From Malurus cyaneus samueli (Eukaryota > Chordata > Aves > Passeriformes > Maluridae), in NCBI GenBank assembly GCA_009741485.1, contig CM019218.1, positions 28,632,115 through 28,696,114 of the forward strand: a stretch of DNA of 64,000 nucleotides, in the 5' to 3' direction. Shown in pieces: positions 39,539-53,204 of this stretch. Position 1 is the first letter of the stretch, and each line of letters opens with the position of its first letter. A program made the position numbers and the translations under genes. Under the pieces are notes generated by a model. It was not told the DNA's origin, did no database searches, and saw only the letters and a program-made list of their open reading frames with translations.

Positions 39539-40624
39539 CAAAACCAGGCAATTGAACCACTGAATGAGTGCATGAGAAAGCAATATACTCAATAAAAGTC
39601 GATATTTAGAGGCAATCATAGGAAAAATTATTTTTGAAAAATGCACTGATTTGTACTCCATCTGCTGTTACTTCTGGTCTTTTCTTATTCTTTGTTAGAA
39701 GAATACTGGCCTCCTCTGAATACAAAAAAAGAATGAGAAACTGAACGTATTAACAGAATGATACCCACTTTCACTACTGAAAAACATTCAAAAGCAAGCC
39801 ATTTTTATAGTAAGTATTTAAATTTACATCTTATATTTTCTTGAATATTTTTATGTTTCTAATATTCTTCGAATTCACTGTTCCAGTTTCAGTCGAAACT
39901 ATTCTGGACGTAGCCAGGAACATCGTCATGACATTTCTGAATTAGTTTGAATTTACAGCACATTTTGAATACTTCTTTTGTATAGACTCAATTCAGCTTA
40001 TAAAGTTAAAATACATTTATTAAGATCTTCAGCTGTTCTTCACTTTCCTCTCTCTACATATTCAGTTGTATTACCACTTTATTTTGTTCCCTTAACTTTT
40101 TCCCTAGCAATTCCCAGTGCTGTTTTCCCTTCAACTTTCCTATTTAATCTTCTATGCATATTTAACCATATAGTACATAGAAAATGTGTCACTGCAATTG
40201 CTGTATTCATTATAAGCTTGTTGACACTCTTCACTTTTTAGAAATTACTATAAATGTATTCTCCTAAATGAAATGTCATTCTTTAACAATTAGATTATTT
40301 CTATATGCTTTCTGGCTTCACCCTCTTTACATTTTCCCAGGTCCCAAACCCAGGCTAACATCCTTTCAGTTGCAAGGCCTGCATCCTTGTCTCCAAGAAG
40401 TGCCTGTTGGAAGATTTGCAAGTCTTTGGTCAGTGCATTTGTACATATTGAGTCTAGTGGATCTATAAGGACAATGAATAAGAAATAGCTGGGGGTTTTG
40501 TCTTTTTAATTCTATATATATCTATATATACCATGAGTTTAGAAAAAGAAAAATCCACAACTGGACCTTCTTAAGTCTACTGACAATGGAACACAGTGGG
40601 AACAAAAACCGAAACAGGCACATG

Positions 40625-40728
40625 GAGTGATCCTTGGGTGTCCTGGGCAGGGCCAGGACTTTGATTTGATAGACCCCATGGATCCCCTCAACTCAGCACA
40701 TTCTGTAACTGAGATTCTGATTCTTTCT
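40625..40728 (+). mobile_element. CR1 LINE 3' end, plus strand
   Basis: TCCTTGGGTGTCCTGGGCAG, then GGGCCAGGACTTTGATTTGA, then CAACTCAGCACATTCTGTAA. This is a diverged CR1 3' terminus reading on the plus strand, opposite to the gene. It looks related to the young fragment at 8146-8282, which carries the complementary GGCCCTGCACAGGACAACCC block. Confidence 0.78.
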
Positions 40729-42703
40729 CATTAGTGATAAACTTTCAGTGACCACCTAAGTAAAAGGTAACAAATGCGCCTGCGCTTTTGTCACGGTCAG
40801 AAGTGCATGAACAGCCATGCAAAGCAGATTTATGAGACAAGGACGCTGTAGATGTCTTCTGAACCAGGACCATGTATTTTAAGAGACTATTCTGTACAAG
40901 ATACAAACTGCCCATTGCATTATGGGCTGCACACAGTCCTACTTTTTTTAAGCTCCAGCACCTTCTCTTGCAGGAGAAGGACCTTTGTGGACCTTCCATT
41001 ATCTCTTAATGTTCTGTGTTCTTTTCTATGCTCCTCACAGAGTGATCTGCAGGTTGCCTTGAAAGTTTACTTTCCTCATCCTGATTGCCTTGCGTCTGCT
41101 CTGCAAATGTTTCTGTCAAGTTACATTAATCTAGGTATTGTTTCCTGCACAAATACACATCGCTCCTTCAGTCCTTTCCCAGTTATGAACTACCATCCAA
41201 CCATCTTAGATTACACAAATTATATCAGTTGGAGAATTCCATTATACAATACATAGATAAAAACAGCTTATCTCTAGTTCCTCTTTTTCTACAGCTGTCC
41301 TACACGTCACTTTACTCAGATCAACCCACTTAAAAAGGGTAAATCCCTCCACTTCTGTGTAACTTCTAATGAAATTATCAGATAGAACCCTTGATGGGAC
41401 CTTCAAATTTCTTGGTAATCTTTCATGATCCTGCAAACATTAGGAATCCAAATAGGTGGAAAAATATCTCTTATGATGTCCATTGTATTCCACAGCACAC
41501 TCCGCATTTATGGATCCTATGATGTCCACTTCAGCATTTCTAAGTGATGTACTCTACCGTGAAATGTCTGCACCTACAGAAGAAATGTCACTGGAATCTA
41601 AATTCTTGTATCTGATACATATCAAACAGAAAATAAATACCCTTGGATTCACTAACTTCTTACCACAGGCACATTTGGTAAACAATGTCATACCTTGAGA
41701 TAAATTATTAAAAAACCGAATAAACTAGACTAGATAGTACTTAATAAAACCAACTGTTAACAAAATGTGCTTAAAGGAGTAAATTTCAGGTTATTAATAT
41801 TAACAATAAATAACTTAACATTTTATGTAGATTTAAAATGTTTGGTAGGTAGCATAAAATTCCCACTGATACTAAAGTTTCTCATCTGAATAAATGTTTT
41901 CACTAATAATAAATCCCTGAAAATATTCAAGCAACAAAAAACAGTTTAAGCCTGCATGTATCTCAGGCAGCAGTGAATTCCCACAGAATGGAATACCACA
42001 CCCACTGGTGTACAATGATAGCGTACAGCAGCTACCTATCATGCCATGCAAAATAGAACAATTTTCTTGAGGAAAGTGGCCACGTGTTGATTCTTCCTAA
42101 ATGTAAGATAGCTTATGCTAGCAAAATGAACCTCACCTAGTATGAAAAAAATGAGTATTCAGATAAATTGAGACCAACCTATAAATTTCTAGGAACACTG
42201 GCCATTTTGCGGACAACGTAATTGGCAAAATCTCTAAATATTGTTAAACTCTGCTAAATATTTGAACATTTAAATTCTGCAGAATTGAATAAGGCGATTC
42301 AGCATGCAACGCACCAATGAATGTAAATGCAATTTCCTTGAGCTGAAGCTAATAAAAGAATGAAACCACACCGTAAGCTAAAAATGAATTTCAAACTTTT
42401 GCTGAACTAGGATCATGAAGAGTTAACATGCAAAATGCAAACCTTTCCTACAACAGACTTATTAGTTACTATCCTACTCTGCTTCTCACTTGCAGTTGCA
42501 ACCTTAGTCTTAGGACAGCCTCAGTTACTATGTCTGTATAGGTACAAAAATGGTAATTCTCTGCGGGGCTGTTCACAAAACTACATGCAAGGAGAAAAAA
42601 ATCCCTTCAACATTGCTGATAAAATACTTTAAAATGCAGTACATAGAAATACAGACTGATAATTAAAATTCTGCATGAATAATTTCTTTTGATGATAATT
42701 TAC

Positions 42704-42762
42704 CTGGGATAAGTCAGAGTATTTCTCAATTTCCAGGAAAATTACATTAATCACTATTTTTA
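42704..42762 (-). other. Speculative alternative exon in the large FMN1 intron
   Basis: The minus strand has TGTGTCAG before and CCCAG|GTAAAT after an open 59-nt stretch. It would need two bases to complete a codon, then reads KIVINVIFLEIEKYSDLSQ, ending in phase 0. These are the same entry and exit phases as exon 50049-49988. The acceptor lacks a good pyrimidine tract, and I recognise no homologue, so chance is more likely. Confidence 0.15.
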
Positions 42763-45700
42763 CTGACACATATGGCACATTTTACATTTGGCATGTAAAA
42801 TGTGAAAACAATGCAAAAAATGGCTGAAAACAAGTTGAAGATGAAGTTTCAGTGACAAAAACTACAGAGGTAGTATGGATCCAATAAGAAAACTGATTGT
42901 AGTAGAGAGCAAGTTGTCTCTGATCTTGGGAGAATGTTTTTGGACACCTAACAGCTTTTTTATTACTGGGGCTGATTAAAATGAAAAGCCCTACTACTAA
43001 AATGTTCTTTTTGATGAGGTTTTTTGCCATGAACTATAGACCTTGTAGTCCAGTGGGATACAAATCCTTTGATCCTGTGCAGTCACATAAATTCAAAGTC
43101 GTAAACCAACATTGAATTTGATTTTATTAGTGTGGCTGATGTTGCCAGAATTGTAATGCAACCTTGTTTTTCTTCTCTTTTCTTCCTTTTCTTTTGGGAA
43201 GGGGATGGAGAGTTTACTGTCAACATTGCTTCACAGTGAAAAGAACTAATTTCTTTGGCAACCAGGCTAAAAGATCAGACATTATAACAAAGCTTTGTAA
43301 CTATATAGGAAAGTGGTAACATAATGCCGCTAAATTGCAACCAATTATTAGGCTTAAGTAAAAACTGAAGCAAAAAGCATTATTAGTAAAGAACACAGAT
43401 AACAGTAACTGAAGACAAAGTTACATATCTATAGAAGCAGCAATGAATACTACTTGTCAACAGGAAAAAAGAGCAACTCTACACTTTTAGAAACTGACAA
43501 TTTTCATTCTTCATAATGAATATAATTCTTGTCTAAAAGTTCTAGGAATTTTTACAGATGATGAGCCTCTCCACCAAAATAAAGAGGTTTCTCATGTGCA
43601 GTCAAAACAAAAAGCAGAGATTGTATATGGATAAAGAAGTATAACATCAATTAAGGAAATGACTCTGTGTAAAACACATACCTGCTTTAAACTAAGATCC
43701 ACTCCATGCTAACTATGCATTACCATACTACTCTAGAACTTCTATTATAAAATCTGAAGAAAATATTGTACACAAGAATATCTTAGAAAAACCAGGCTAG
43801 GTTGATTACTCAAAAGGGAGAACTCAAAGTTCCTGCAGGATGAGTCACAAGTAATTTTAGTCAGTTTTCCTCAAGTAGCCACCAATGCTACACCTTTTTT
43901 ACAAAAAACTATTATGAAATTCCGGGATCTAATGTGTATTTGCGAAGTAACTACAAAATGAACTGTGATTGAACATATATGCAAATATAAGCATCCCAAG
44001 AAATCTGTTACACCTTAGGTCTCTAAACAGTAAGATTACATGCCTATTCTGACGCATATTGTAAAGTCCAGTTTAAACTTAAACATCCTGACAAAACTCA
44101 TGACAGTAGAAAAAACATGGTAAAACTACTTACATTCAGATCAAATCTTGGTTAATAAACAAGGCAGAGTATTGTTCACTGACCAACAAAAATAAAGTCA
44201 AATGCTGAAGGGACTCTGTTCATTTCAGGATACATAATCTGGAGAAGATTGGCCACATATAAGTAAAACTTGTATTGTGATGCCCAGAGCCATGTCTTTG
44301 TAATCTATCTCCTACTATTTTCTATCCTAACTTTCAGGCTACTTCATCTGCCTTTAATCTTGCCAGTGTAGTGTCTTGAGACTATACGCTACTAGGACTG
44401 CAAGTCTTTAGTATCTCTATTCACCACTTTTTACTTGAAGTTGCACCTTTCACATCTCCATACATATGTCCAGCTCTTGATGTCTGCTTTGCTTTCCAGT
44501 GGGCTTTCTTTCACATTGCTTAACCATCAATAAGGGGGTCAGGAGACAGACTTGAATTTTTAAAGCGTCCTCTCTGAAGGGTGAACCCCACCCAGTCAAG
44601 AATAACTTGTGGAAATCAGGTTTTGACTCTGTTATTTTATAACAACTGTGGTGGCTTTGTGGAAATGGCAATTAAAAGTTTGTTCAACACCAGAAGAAAA
44701 AAAAGATTCAATGATCACTCGATTTGCAAACTCAGAAGCTGCAAAAAAATCTGGTCTTTACTGAACATGAGAAAAAATAGTTTTATAAAAAAAAATTAAC
44801 TTCCAATTTCAGACAGATTTTCCCTATATCAGCAAAATGTTCATCCTTGACAAAATTTGTCCCTGTCCTAAAACTAGGAACATTAGAGCCAGAATTTTTA
44901 AAGAGAATATTATGTATTTCGCTCAGAACTTACAACTACTTAGATTTAAACAAATATCTGGTGCTGTAAATTTCAAAGCACAAATATTTTTGGCAAGAAA
45001 GCATGGGATACATATTTTCAAAATCAAAATGATAACTTTGATAATACTTAATTTTTAGTCACTTTTAATAATCCCATGATCACAATGCAATTAATTTCTC
45101 TAGCAGATAATTGTTTCTTATATTAAAAAGGTCTTCAATATCTGTGAAAATAAAATACCATCCTGTTCCAAGTATATGTTCTATTTTATTCTCCTGAGTG
45201 CATAATATATTAACTCAATGCAAAGTGATGGGATAAATTAACTTTCACAACTAAGAAAAATGCAGCAGGTTATAATGTATTTTAAGAGTTTCATTTTAGC
45301 CCTATTTAAGCAGAATATTTTGTAATGTGTCTAAATTTAAGCAGGAACCCAATCTTGCTGAAGTTCTAATACTATAAATTATCTTGCTCTATGTACATTT
45401 TAACTATGTACTACCATGTTCATGTGCTGAAACAGAATTAAGGAGATTTTCACTGTTTTCAATACAGGGAATATGGGCTGTGGTAACTTTTTAAATAAAC
45501 AGGAGAATTCTTGGATCAACATGTGCATTCTGCAGCTGACATGAAGTTTAAACAATCCAGGTTTCACAGTGGAGAATGGCAATGTGGCCATATTGAAATG
45601 AACCACAACACAATGAAAGAAGAATCTTCTGGGACATTCAAGCTGTCTTACAAGAAAATAATCACAAAGTAAAAATATTGTTAAAGGAAAATAAGGATGA

Positions 45701-46924
45701 AAAGTAACTACTGCATTAAAAATACGAAAAATAGGAAACCAATGGAGGACATAAAGGGGAAGAATTTTGTTTAATGTAAGCATCAGAGAACAGCAGAGAT
45801 GTTTAAAATGTCATCAAGAATTTGATCATGGAGTATGGAATGAATACAAAGATTGTAATGTGAAAGTTTTTAAACCATAATTAAGCACTGAACTGGAGAA
45901 TATCTTCATAAAACATGCAGAATTTTTCCAAGCTTCCTTCCTGAATGAAGATGCAATTTGCAAGTGGTTCTAACGAGATTAAGTGCTGTGTGCTGTAGAA
46001 AGTTACTGTTTTGTTGCTCCTGTACTTTGCTGTTGTTGCCTAGTCTGCTACTTCACCTTTTCTAGCACTGGCTATACTAATTTTTCATTACAAGAACATT
46101 TTTTTCCTGAAAGGATTTTATTATTTTAGGAAATGCGAACTTTGAAGATAATGTTGCTGCCATTGTCTGGGAGTCTTAGGAGTTCTGAAATTTATATTTT
46201 AATACAATTTCATAGGACTCCAGTCTCTTTTTTCATGTTATGCTTTTTTCAGTCTTTACATTTTTTTCCTCTCTTGCATCGCAGAGAGGCTCTGCAGCGA
46301 ACAGGGAGAATTCCTTCAAGAGGACAAAGTAACCAAGAAGAAGATTCATGAAGGCACACAGTACACACACAGTGGTGTAACCACACATTTAGCAGCTCAA
46401 AGACTGAAACATTTCAAGTTAGGCAAGACTAGTATCAATAATTAACCACAAGCTGGGAGACCTTCATCAGTTCACCACATGGAAATGCTGAAAAGCCTGA
46501 ACAGCTCATTAGGAAAGACTGACTAATAAACCCTTGCTGACCTTGGCTGCTCCTTTGAGCTGCAACTCCACCAGAGGGAGAAGCACACATGATACAGATT
46601 TTCTTCTATATGTGCATGCCGGAATATGGAAGTCCAACAGTGAACACTCATAACAGCCAGCCACCTTATGGATACAATTCATCTTATGTAATTTAAAAAC
46701 AGCAATCCCAGCATCCTGAAGCAAAATTTCGTAACAAAAAGTCAGTATATATCCACACATACACCAATGTTTTGGGTTTCGTAAGTACTGCGGCATATCA
46801 AAGCTTTCAACATTATTCATCATTGGCCCCCGTATTTTAACAGTAGATTTCAAAACATAGTGACTTCTGACAAATCATTATATGCCTACCCTATGCAAGA
46901 ATTCACATATGCACACACAAAACT

Positions 46925-46934
46925 GGGGGGGGGG
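46925..46934. repeat. G10 homopolymer
   Basis: Ten consecutive G on the plus strand in otherwise AT-rich intron. Such runs are often length-polymorphic or assembly-error prone. Confidence 0.85.
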
Positions 46935-49900
46935 AAATTAAGTTTTCTTTTTCTCCAGAAAGTAATAATAAAGATCCCAAAGAGCATCCAGGCCAGATTT
47001 TTTTCAATTTAATCTGTTCAAAAGAATTCCAGCTTGTTTTAATAGTCTACCTATAAGAAATAAGATTAGACAAATTAGACAAATTATTGTAAAATGTTTT
47101 GATTTGGTGTTAAAACATCCAGTTTCTGATGTACCCTCTTTTACATATATGCAAAAGATACTTCAAATTGCCAAAATAAAAGTGAAATCACCCATTTCTA
47201 AAAAGAGGTATTTTGATAAGCATTCTGGCATACAACAACTTTCAAAACAATTCACCATTGCCTCACATAGTTGAATTAAAAATTTCAAAATATAGCGGGA
47301 AAAAGCAGCACCTTTTGTTGTACTCATGTTATAATTAAAGAGCAATGGAAGCATTCATAAATGGAAGCATACCGACTATGAGGGAAAACAAATGGGAAAG
47401 TGAAAAGTACTTAAAAAGCATGACACATGGAAAAACAGGTTTGTAAAAGAATGAAATGGTAATCATAGAGCTAGAGCTTCATTACATTATAAAAAAAGTC
47501 AAATTCTTTATCCCTTTGAGGTCTCAGTACAAAATAAGAAAGAATTATCTTTAAATTATCAGATAATTTTGACCCACGCTATGACTTTTCACACCCCTTT
47601 TTCTTCCATGATTTTCAATGTTTTCTGGGGCACTTTGAGGCACTGGTCTTTAATCTCAATTTATGATATGAAATTGTTTTCAAAGTTAAAGGAAGTTTGG
47701 TGAAAAGGAAATTACTTTCTACTTCTACATTTCAGCTCTTGGAACCTTCACAAAAAAGCAAAAATGCAAACATTAGCAAGGAGGCCACAAAGGTCACTAT
47801 GAACACCTCATGATACATTCTTCTCTAAATGAGGCCAGCTTGCTTTTTCGTAATGTCACGGGCAGTTTTACATCAACTGCATTACTGTTCACTATTTCTT
47901 ACACTTCAAAAATATTTTTATAACTATGTTAGATGTAAGTATACAGGTATTTCTTTCTAAAATTTGCCATGAGATACTTTAAAAGATGAGAAAACAGATG
48001 AAAAATATTATTATATAATAATTATTGAATAATTTACAAGCAAGCTTATTTTTTTCATTTTTTTATCAAATACCTATTAACATTTCTTACACTATTATTT
48101 TATTACATGCATCATGTAATATTATTATAAAAACCTAAAGACACTACTATTCTCAGTCTGGAAATAGGTAAAGGATCTAGTGAGCTGATGGAAGTCTAGC
48201 AAAACCTGTATCAGAGAAAAAACACCCATGCATAGTGTACAGGGCCATACATAGGTTAGGGTTAGGATTTTCATTCCACCTTCAAAAAGGAGTATTAAAC
48301 TTCCATGTAACTAAAGATGAAAGGATATTTGGTTCCTTTGTGCTAAAGGGAACAAGGAGACATTAGGGAAAAACTTAAATTTTTACTCATTTTATCAACT
48401 TATGGGAAAAAAAAAAGCATGCTACACTCTTGGGCAGTTATGTGTTGGGTAAATATTAAGCACTGCAATAAGAATACTACCTCCGAGTAAACTCCTTTCT
48501 TTCAGAAGTCAGCAATCCACTTACACTATTTTGACTTAATGCCGTTGTCATTGACTTCTTTACTAGATATTACAGATTTGGTACTGCAGGACAAACTGTA
48601 AAGGTGGTGACAGCTACGACTTATCTATTGAGCAACTTCAATTCCAGTTCTACAATGTGCAAGATAATCTCCGACCTAAAAGTAAAACTGCCAGATACAC
48701 CAACAGTGGGCAGGATGCTACCACCACACACACTCAGTTTAGAAGAAAGTATGAAACCGTGTCGGGGACTTCTTCTGAAAAACTCAGCTGACATCTAGCG
48801 GCAAGAGCAGGGAAAGCAAAACACTTCACTACAGGAACAGTCTCATGTCTTAAAAATACATCATTCAGTATTTTGTAAATATTAAGTGAAAAATTCAAGA
48901 AGTCCTTTAAATGCAGCAACTGCATTACCCTTTTTTAGACATTAACTTCATGTGGGCAATTCAGGTGAATTATATACATTAATTAAATCTATTCCTGTGC
49001 TGTTACAGTAAATGTTACAGACTAAACCAATTCCAGGTTAAAGCAACAATATTTAAATGAATCACAAAAGACAAGAAAAAATCCTTTGAAATTAAAAATA
49101 AAATAATAAAGGAAAACAAGAGAAATGCAGAGAAAAAAATGCTCTTTAAAATAGTTGAACATTAGGGACATAGAAGAACCTCTTAAAGTAGACAAGCTAT
49201 AAGTATCAGCCTAATGACAGTTAATATATCAGTGTACTGGATTATCAGAATCCCTGTGTTAGGAAACGTATTTTCCACTCTATATGCCTTAATGATGACA
49301 AAGGAAATACCAAATGTTTTGTAACTGATGACCTGAATACTAAGGATTCAGATATGGACCTTTATTAGAACACAGTGCAGCTATGTGTAAGAATATATCA
49401 TAACTGGTGAGAAAAGGAAGATGCTGTTAATTTTAACCAGGGGTGAACACCAAATTCAGTCATACTGCCATTTCAGTTCTTGCTTTTATGATAAAAACAC
49501 TTTCTTGCAATATTTCATTTTACTTACCAAAGGACAGAGAAAGTGACTTCTAATACTAAAGGGTATTATTTCTGATTTTGATAACTAGTTGATCAAGTTT
49601 ATACTTTAGAGACATCAATATTGTATGTTCAATACTAAACTTTAGAAAGTCTCACACATCCTCACTGCTCTCACATTTCTTCTACAGAAATGTTTCAGTG
49701 AGAAACAGTAAGTGAATACCAGTGCCAGTGTAAAAATACTGCACTGCTTATTTAAGAGAACAATAAGGAAAACTACAGACGAAAAAAGTAAAACTGCTTT
49801 TTGACATCATTTATGAGTGCAGGCATAGATTTTAACTAGATTAATTTAGTTGGCAGTCAACCGAAAACAACTTCTAGAAAGAAACGATTGATTACTTAAC

Positions 49901-49987
49901 ATTTAACAGAAAGTTTATGTTTGCACTACTTATATCATAAAACACACTAAAATCAAGGAAAGAAAGTAAATCATTACAAAAATATAC

Positions 49988-50049
49988 CTTTAATGTTTCA
50001 ATTTCTTCTTTGTGTTCCCTCTTTAAATGCAGAATGGCAGCTTGGTACT
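49988..50049 (-). CDS. FMN1: FMN1 exon, coiled-coil segment
   Basis: This is a 62-nt exon. The acceptor is a T-rich tract ending in CAG, with AG at 50051-50050, and the donor is AAG|GTATAT at 49987-49986. It starts with two bases that complete a codon from the missing upstream exon (Glu if that base is G), then reads [17 protein letters not shown] and ends in phase 0. The residues are highly charged with heptad-like spacing. They continue without a break into [15 protein letters not shown] of the next exon, forming the alpha-helical region before FH1 seen in FMN1. It was recognised from similarity to FMN1 and from exact phase agreement with the FH1 exon. It is the most 5' exon I can support in the window. 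Confidence 0.9.
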
Positions 50050-50400
50050 CTGTAGAAATAAAAAAAGTACATTCCATTAGAGTCAGAAAACAACGTGCCA
50101 TCTTCAGCATAGAATATTTCATAGAGCACCATTAGGTCCAGAATACAGGTGTAGGCTCTCAAATAAATGACCTTTTACAGTGGTGATGGAAAAGAAAATC
50201 TGAACACAGTAATTAGCATTTTTTTCTAAGGCCACATGACCAGATTTTCCATGGTGTTTCAGAGAGAAGAGGATAAAACAGAGGTCTTCCATGCTGAGAA
50301 GGCAAAACAGGGGGAGGACATGACAGACTTAAACAACAAAAAGAAACTTCAATTTTGCTTAACTTTGCAGCTAAATGTAAAACTGATAGGATATTATGAC

Positions 50401-50426
50401 ATGCACATGCACACACGCACACACTC
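50401..50426. repeat. Short CA-rich tract
   Basis: ATGCACATGCACACACGCAC followed by ACACTC. It is an imperfect CA repeat in the intron just upstream, in transcript sense, of the coiled-coil exon. Confidence 0.7.
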
Positions 50427-53204
50427 CCATGTGAATTCTAAAATAACATGCATCAAATACAGTAATTTAAAGGGAATTGCAAACATACAATCACTATACA
50501 CAGTCAAACTGGGTAAAATAGCAATCACAAATACAAACGAAGATCTCAGAAAGTACCAAACAGCAAAATACAAGTAATTCTTTGTCTTAATTCTATCAGA
50601 TGATAATTAATTACAGAGTTGAAGAACAGAATACTGTGAATGAGATACAGGATAGCTCTGGAATTTATCAAGAGTATTACCAATTCCAAAGCCTGAAAGC
50701 ATGAAACAGAAAGCCAGAGAAATTCTCAGTCTGAACCATTAGTGCATTTGGCCAGATGAAGAAAGAGAAACCTTTTCAATACCCTGGTGTCAGAGTTTAA
50801 GAGACCTTAAGAGAGTCTTCTGGAAGACACCAGGTCCAGAAGCTACAGCTCCTAAACAAGTCACAGGAATTTGCTCTTAGATGATCAAAGTCCCACTTCC
50901 ATCTGCTTTCAAATCAAAAATCCACCAAAATTGTATTTCAAATTTCCTGGCTTGGCTTCTGCTTCCTCAACTAAATCCTAATTTAAACAAGGATTGAAAA
51001 CAGTCCAAAGAATTTAAATTTTACTTTTAATGTTCTCTAAGACTAAGGAGTTTGTAAGATCCATTCAACAGAAGAACCAACAAAATAGCATTGAAGTATC
51101 AACGTATGGACCAAAGTACCAGATCAGTAAAATATTCCAGTGCTTAGGTGTTTTTTTAACTTTGTTTTTTTTTTTTTCTCTTCAGAGCACATGAGGAAAG
51201 AGAAAGAAAGATAGCTTGATCATCACCCTGAAATCTGCATCAAATGGGAACCTGTAAAGCTATTTTTCTCAAACACAGGTGAAGCTATACGCTGAAGCAA
51301 CTTAAGTGATACACAAAATCAAAAGGAAAAAGGGATCAATATTTTACAAAGCATAAAATAAAAGCCTTGGTGATTCTAGCTAGTAATAGTATCTATGGAA
51401 ACTTCTCCTGCCCTCTAACATGTCTCTGTTTAGAGCTTTCCAGCACGGGAAAAGTGCCTGACTGCTCCACTGAATCAGAACCAGTTAGGACTACAAGCTT
51501 TTAGATTTTCTGCTATTGATTCCTCCAACTGGTTGATATTCCCTCTGGATAGAGGCTCTGCATATCCATTCACCCAAACAGGACTTAAAACAGTTGCCTC
51601 AGATCCCCAGAAAAAGCGGTGACCCTTCTGGCACCTCAGCTGCTTAAGCACTCAGTTTGCAGGGCATGAACCTTACGAACGTCCTGACTTGAAGGTTAGC
51701 TCTTTAAGGTCACATGATAACTGAAGCAAACAGGCTTTGAAAATGCTCCTAACAATCAGTTCTCAGTTTAGCTAACAGAAGGATACTGATCTATCTTAAC
51801 AAAAGATCTACTTTCTATGTGGGATTGCCCAATACTTAAAATTCTTTGGGATTTGGGTAAGAGAGTCATAATTCACCTATGCTGACATAGACCTGCACTA
51901 GCACCAGAAGCAGATTTTTCACCATGTCTACCCAATCCTAGCCCACTTGCTAATTTTTTTTTAATCTTGGCACAAATGTTTGTGCAATTAGAAAATGATG
52001 GAAGAATGCCTGTGAATGAAATCTAACACAGCATAAGAAGTTTATAAATTTTGTAACAATTAAGCATATGTCATTTTTGGTGTATGTTTTTCATTACTTC
52101 TAGCTGAAAGCTCTGAAACAGATTCTAGAGATTGTTTTTAAGCTTTGTTCCAAAGCAGAGGTAAGACAAAGTAGCAATTCTTTTACTGTTTACTTATTTC
52201 TTCAAAATAAGCTCCGAAAGTACTAAGCTATAAGAATTAATAATCCTAACTAATTTCTTAAAACATTGCTACTGCATAAAAGCAAGTGCATCATAAACTG
52301 ACAGATGCTAACAGATTTAACAGACTATCCACTATGATATAAATTGGTATTCAACGGCATAAGCTTCTTTTGGTTCTTTCTGCCATTATAATATCTTTAA
52401 CTAGAAGAAATTATCCATTGGATAGACGCTGGCACCCAGCAAAATACCTTAATTCTCAAGGATATATTTTTCTGTACAAGGTATTATAACAAAAATCACA
52501 TCACAGTTACATTGTCTTGCACAGTATGAAGTAACTCATGTCCATCCCTTTTCTAAGTTTTGTGAAATCACCTTAATTTAGTATAATTCTACATGAATAG
52601 TTAACATCTTAAGAAAATACCCTGCATACAGAGATGGCAATTAAAATCATTAAAATGCTGAAGAATTTGACCAGAAAAATAATCACATTCATGTAATTCC
52701 AAAATATCAGTTCCTTAACGTACTGGTGAGAGAATAATAAAAGTTTAATTATGCAGATGCTGCTTGCAATGGTAAAAATCACAACAGCAAAGTAACCAAC
52801 AATGACATATTAACAGATGGAACTATACTGGGAACAAAATATCAGTCAAGCTTTATAAACTAGTGAATTCTTAAATTCCATTTAATTCACAAAACAAATT
52901 GTGTAGACTACACACAAATTCCAGAAATACCAACATATCACAGAGTGATTTGTCTAGGTTAAAAATTAACAATGCCAGAGTTAAAGAAATCTGATACGGT
53001 TCCATGTGTAGCCCACCTGATTCTCACATGATCACTGTAACTCACTTGGCCTTATTAGTTAAGACACATGAACACAGGAGGGTAGCTCTGAGAGCCAGCC
53101 CAGATCCAAGGCTGCAGCTCAACTGTATGCCCTCCCGCTTCCTGGTGCTGCCATACCTTAAGGTCCTGCAAGACTGACCTAGAAAAAAAGCTTTTCATCA
53201 CAAA

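Larger units (their letters stand above)
33102..49987 (-). other. FMN1: FMN1 intron, 16.9 kb
   Basis: This is the largest complete intron. It is AT-rich with purine-rich stretches (for example 38518-38655), A/T homopolymers (37319-37339; T9A15 at 39515-39538), a plus-strand CR1 end at 40625-40728 and a G10 run at 46925-46934. The flanking exons join in phase 0, so no constitutive exon is required here. A possible alternative exon at 42704-42762 is entered separately with low confidence. Confidence 0.82.
563..50049 (-). other. FMN1: FMN1 gene, internal part (eight exons)
   Basis: This is the gene-level entry for formin-1, an actin-nucleating protein of cell junctions and the cytoplasm, known genetically as the vertebrate limb deformity locus. 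Eight minus-strand exons of 62, 761, 151, 88, 62, 89, 130 and 147 nt join in one open frame of about 496 codons. Domain order is coiled coil, FH1, FH2. FMN1 is preferred over FMN2 because the FH1 is short and because the stretch from KPLYW through YENRAQ to [15 protein letters not shown] follows FMN1 as I know it. FMN2 has a much longer repetitive FH1. The 5' exons and the end of FH2 with the C-terminal tail are outside the window. No promoter or polyA site of the gene is visible. Confidence 0.95.

Noticed and set aside
39606..39715. Minus-strand stretch with a good acceptor (TTTTTTTGTATTCAG) and a 35-codon frame EASILLTKNKKRPEV... ending in TAA
   Set aside because: From the phase 0 end of exon 50049-49988 it would be read in another frame and stop after six codons. 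No polyA signal follows closely and no homologue is known, so it is treated as chance.
40852..41256. Plus-strand 134-codon open frame
   Set aside because: No domain and no promoter or splice context. It lies near a CR1 end and is opposite to the gene.
45400..45783. Minus-strand 127-codon open frame in the 16.9-kb intron
   Set aside because: No recognisable domain, atypical composition and no splice borders. It is long only because of chance absence of stops.
50783..50834. Inverted repeat CCTGGTGTC ... GACACCAGG with a 34-bp loop
   Set aside because: Nine-base arms with a long loop are expected by chance in an intron of this size. It is not a convincing hairpin RNA.
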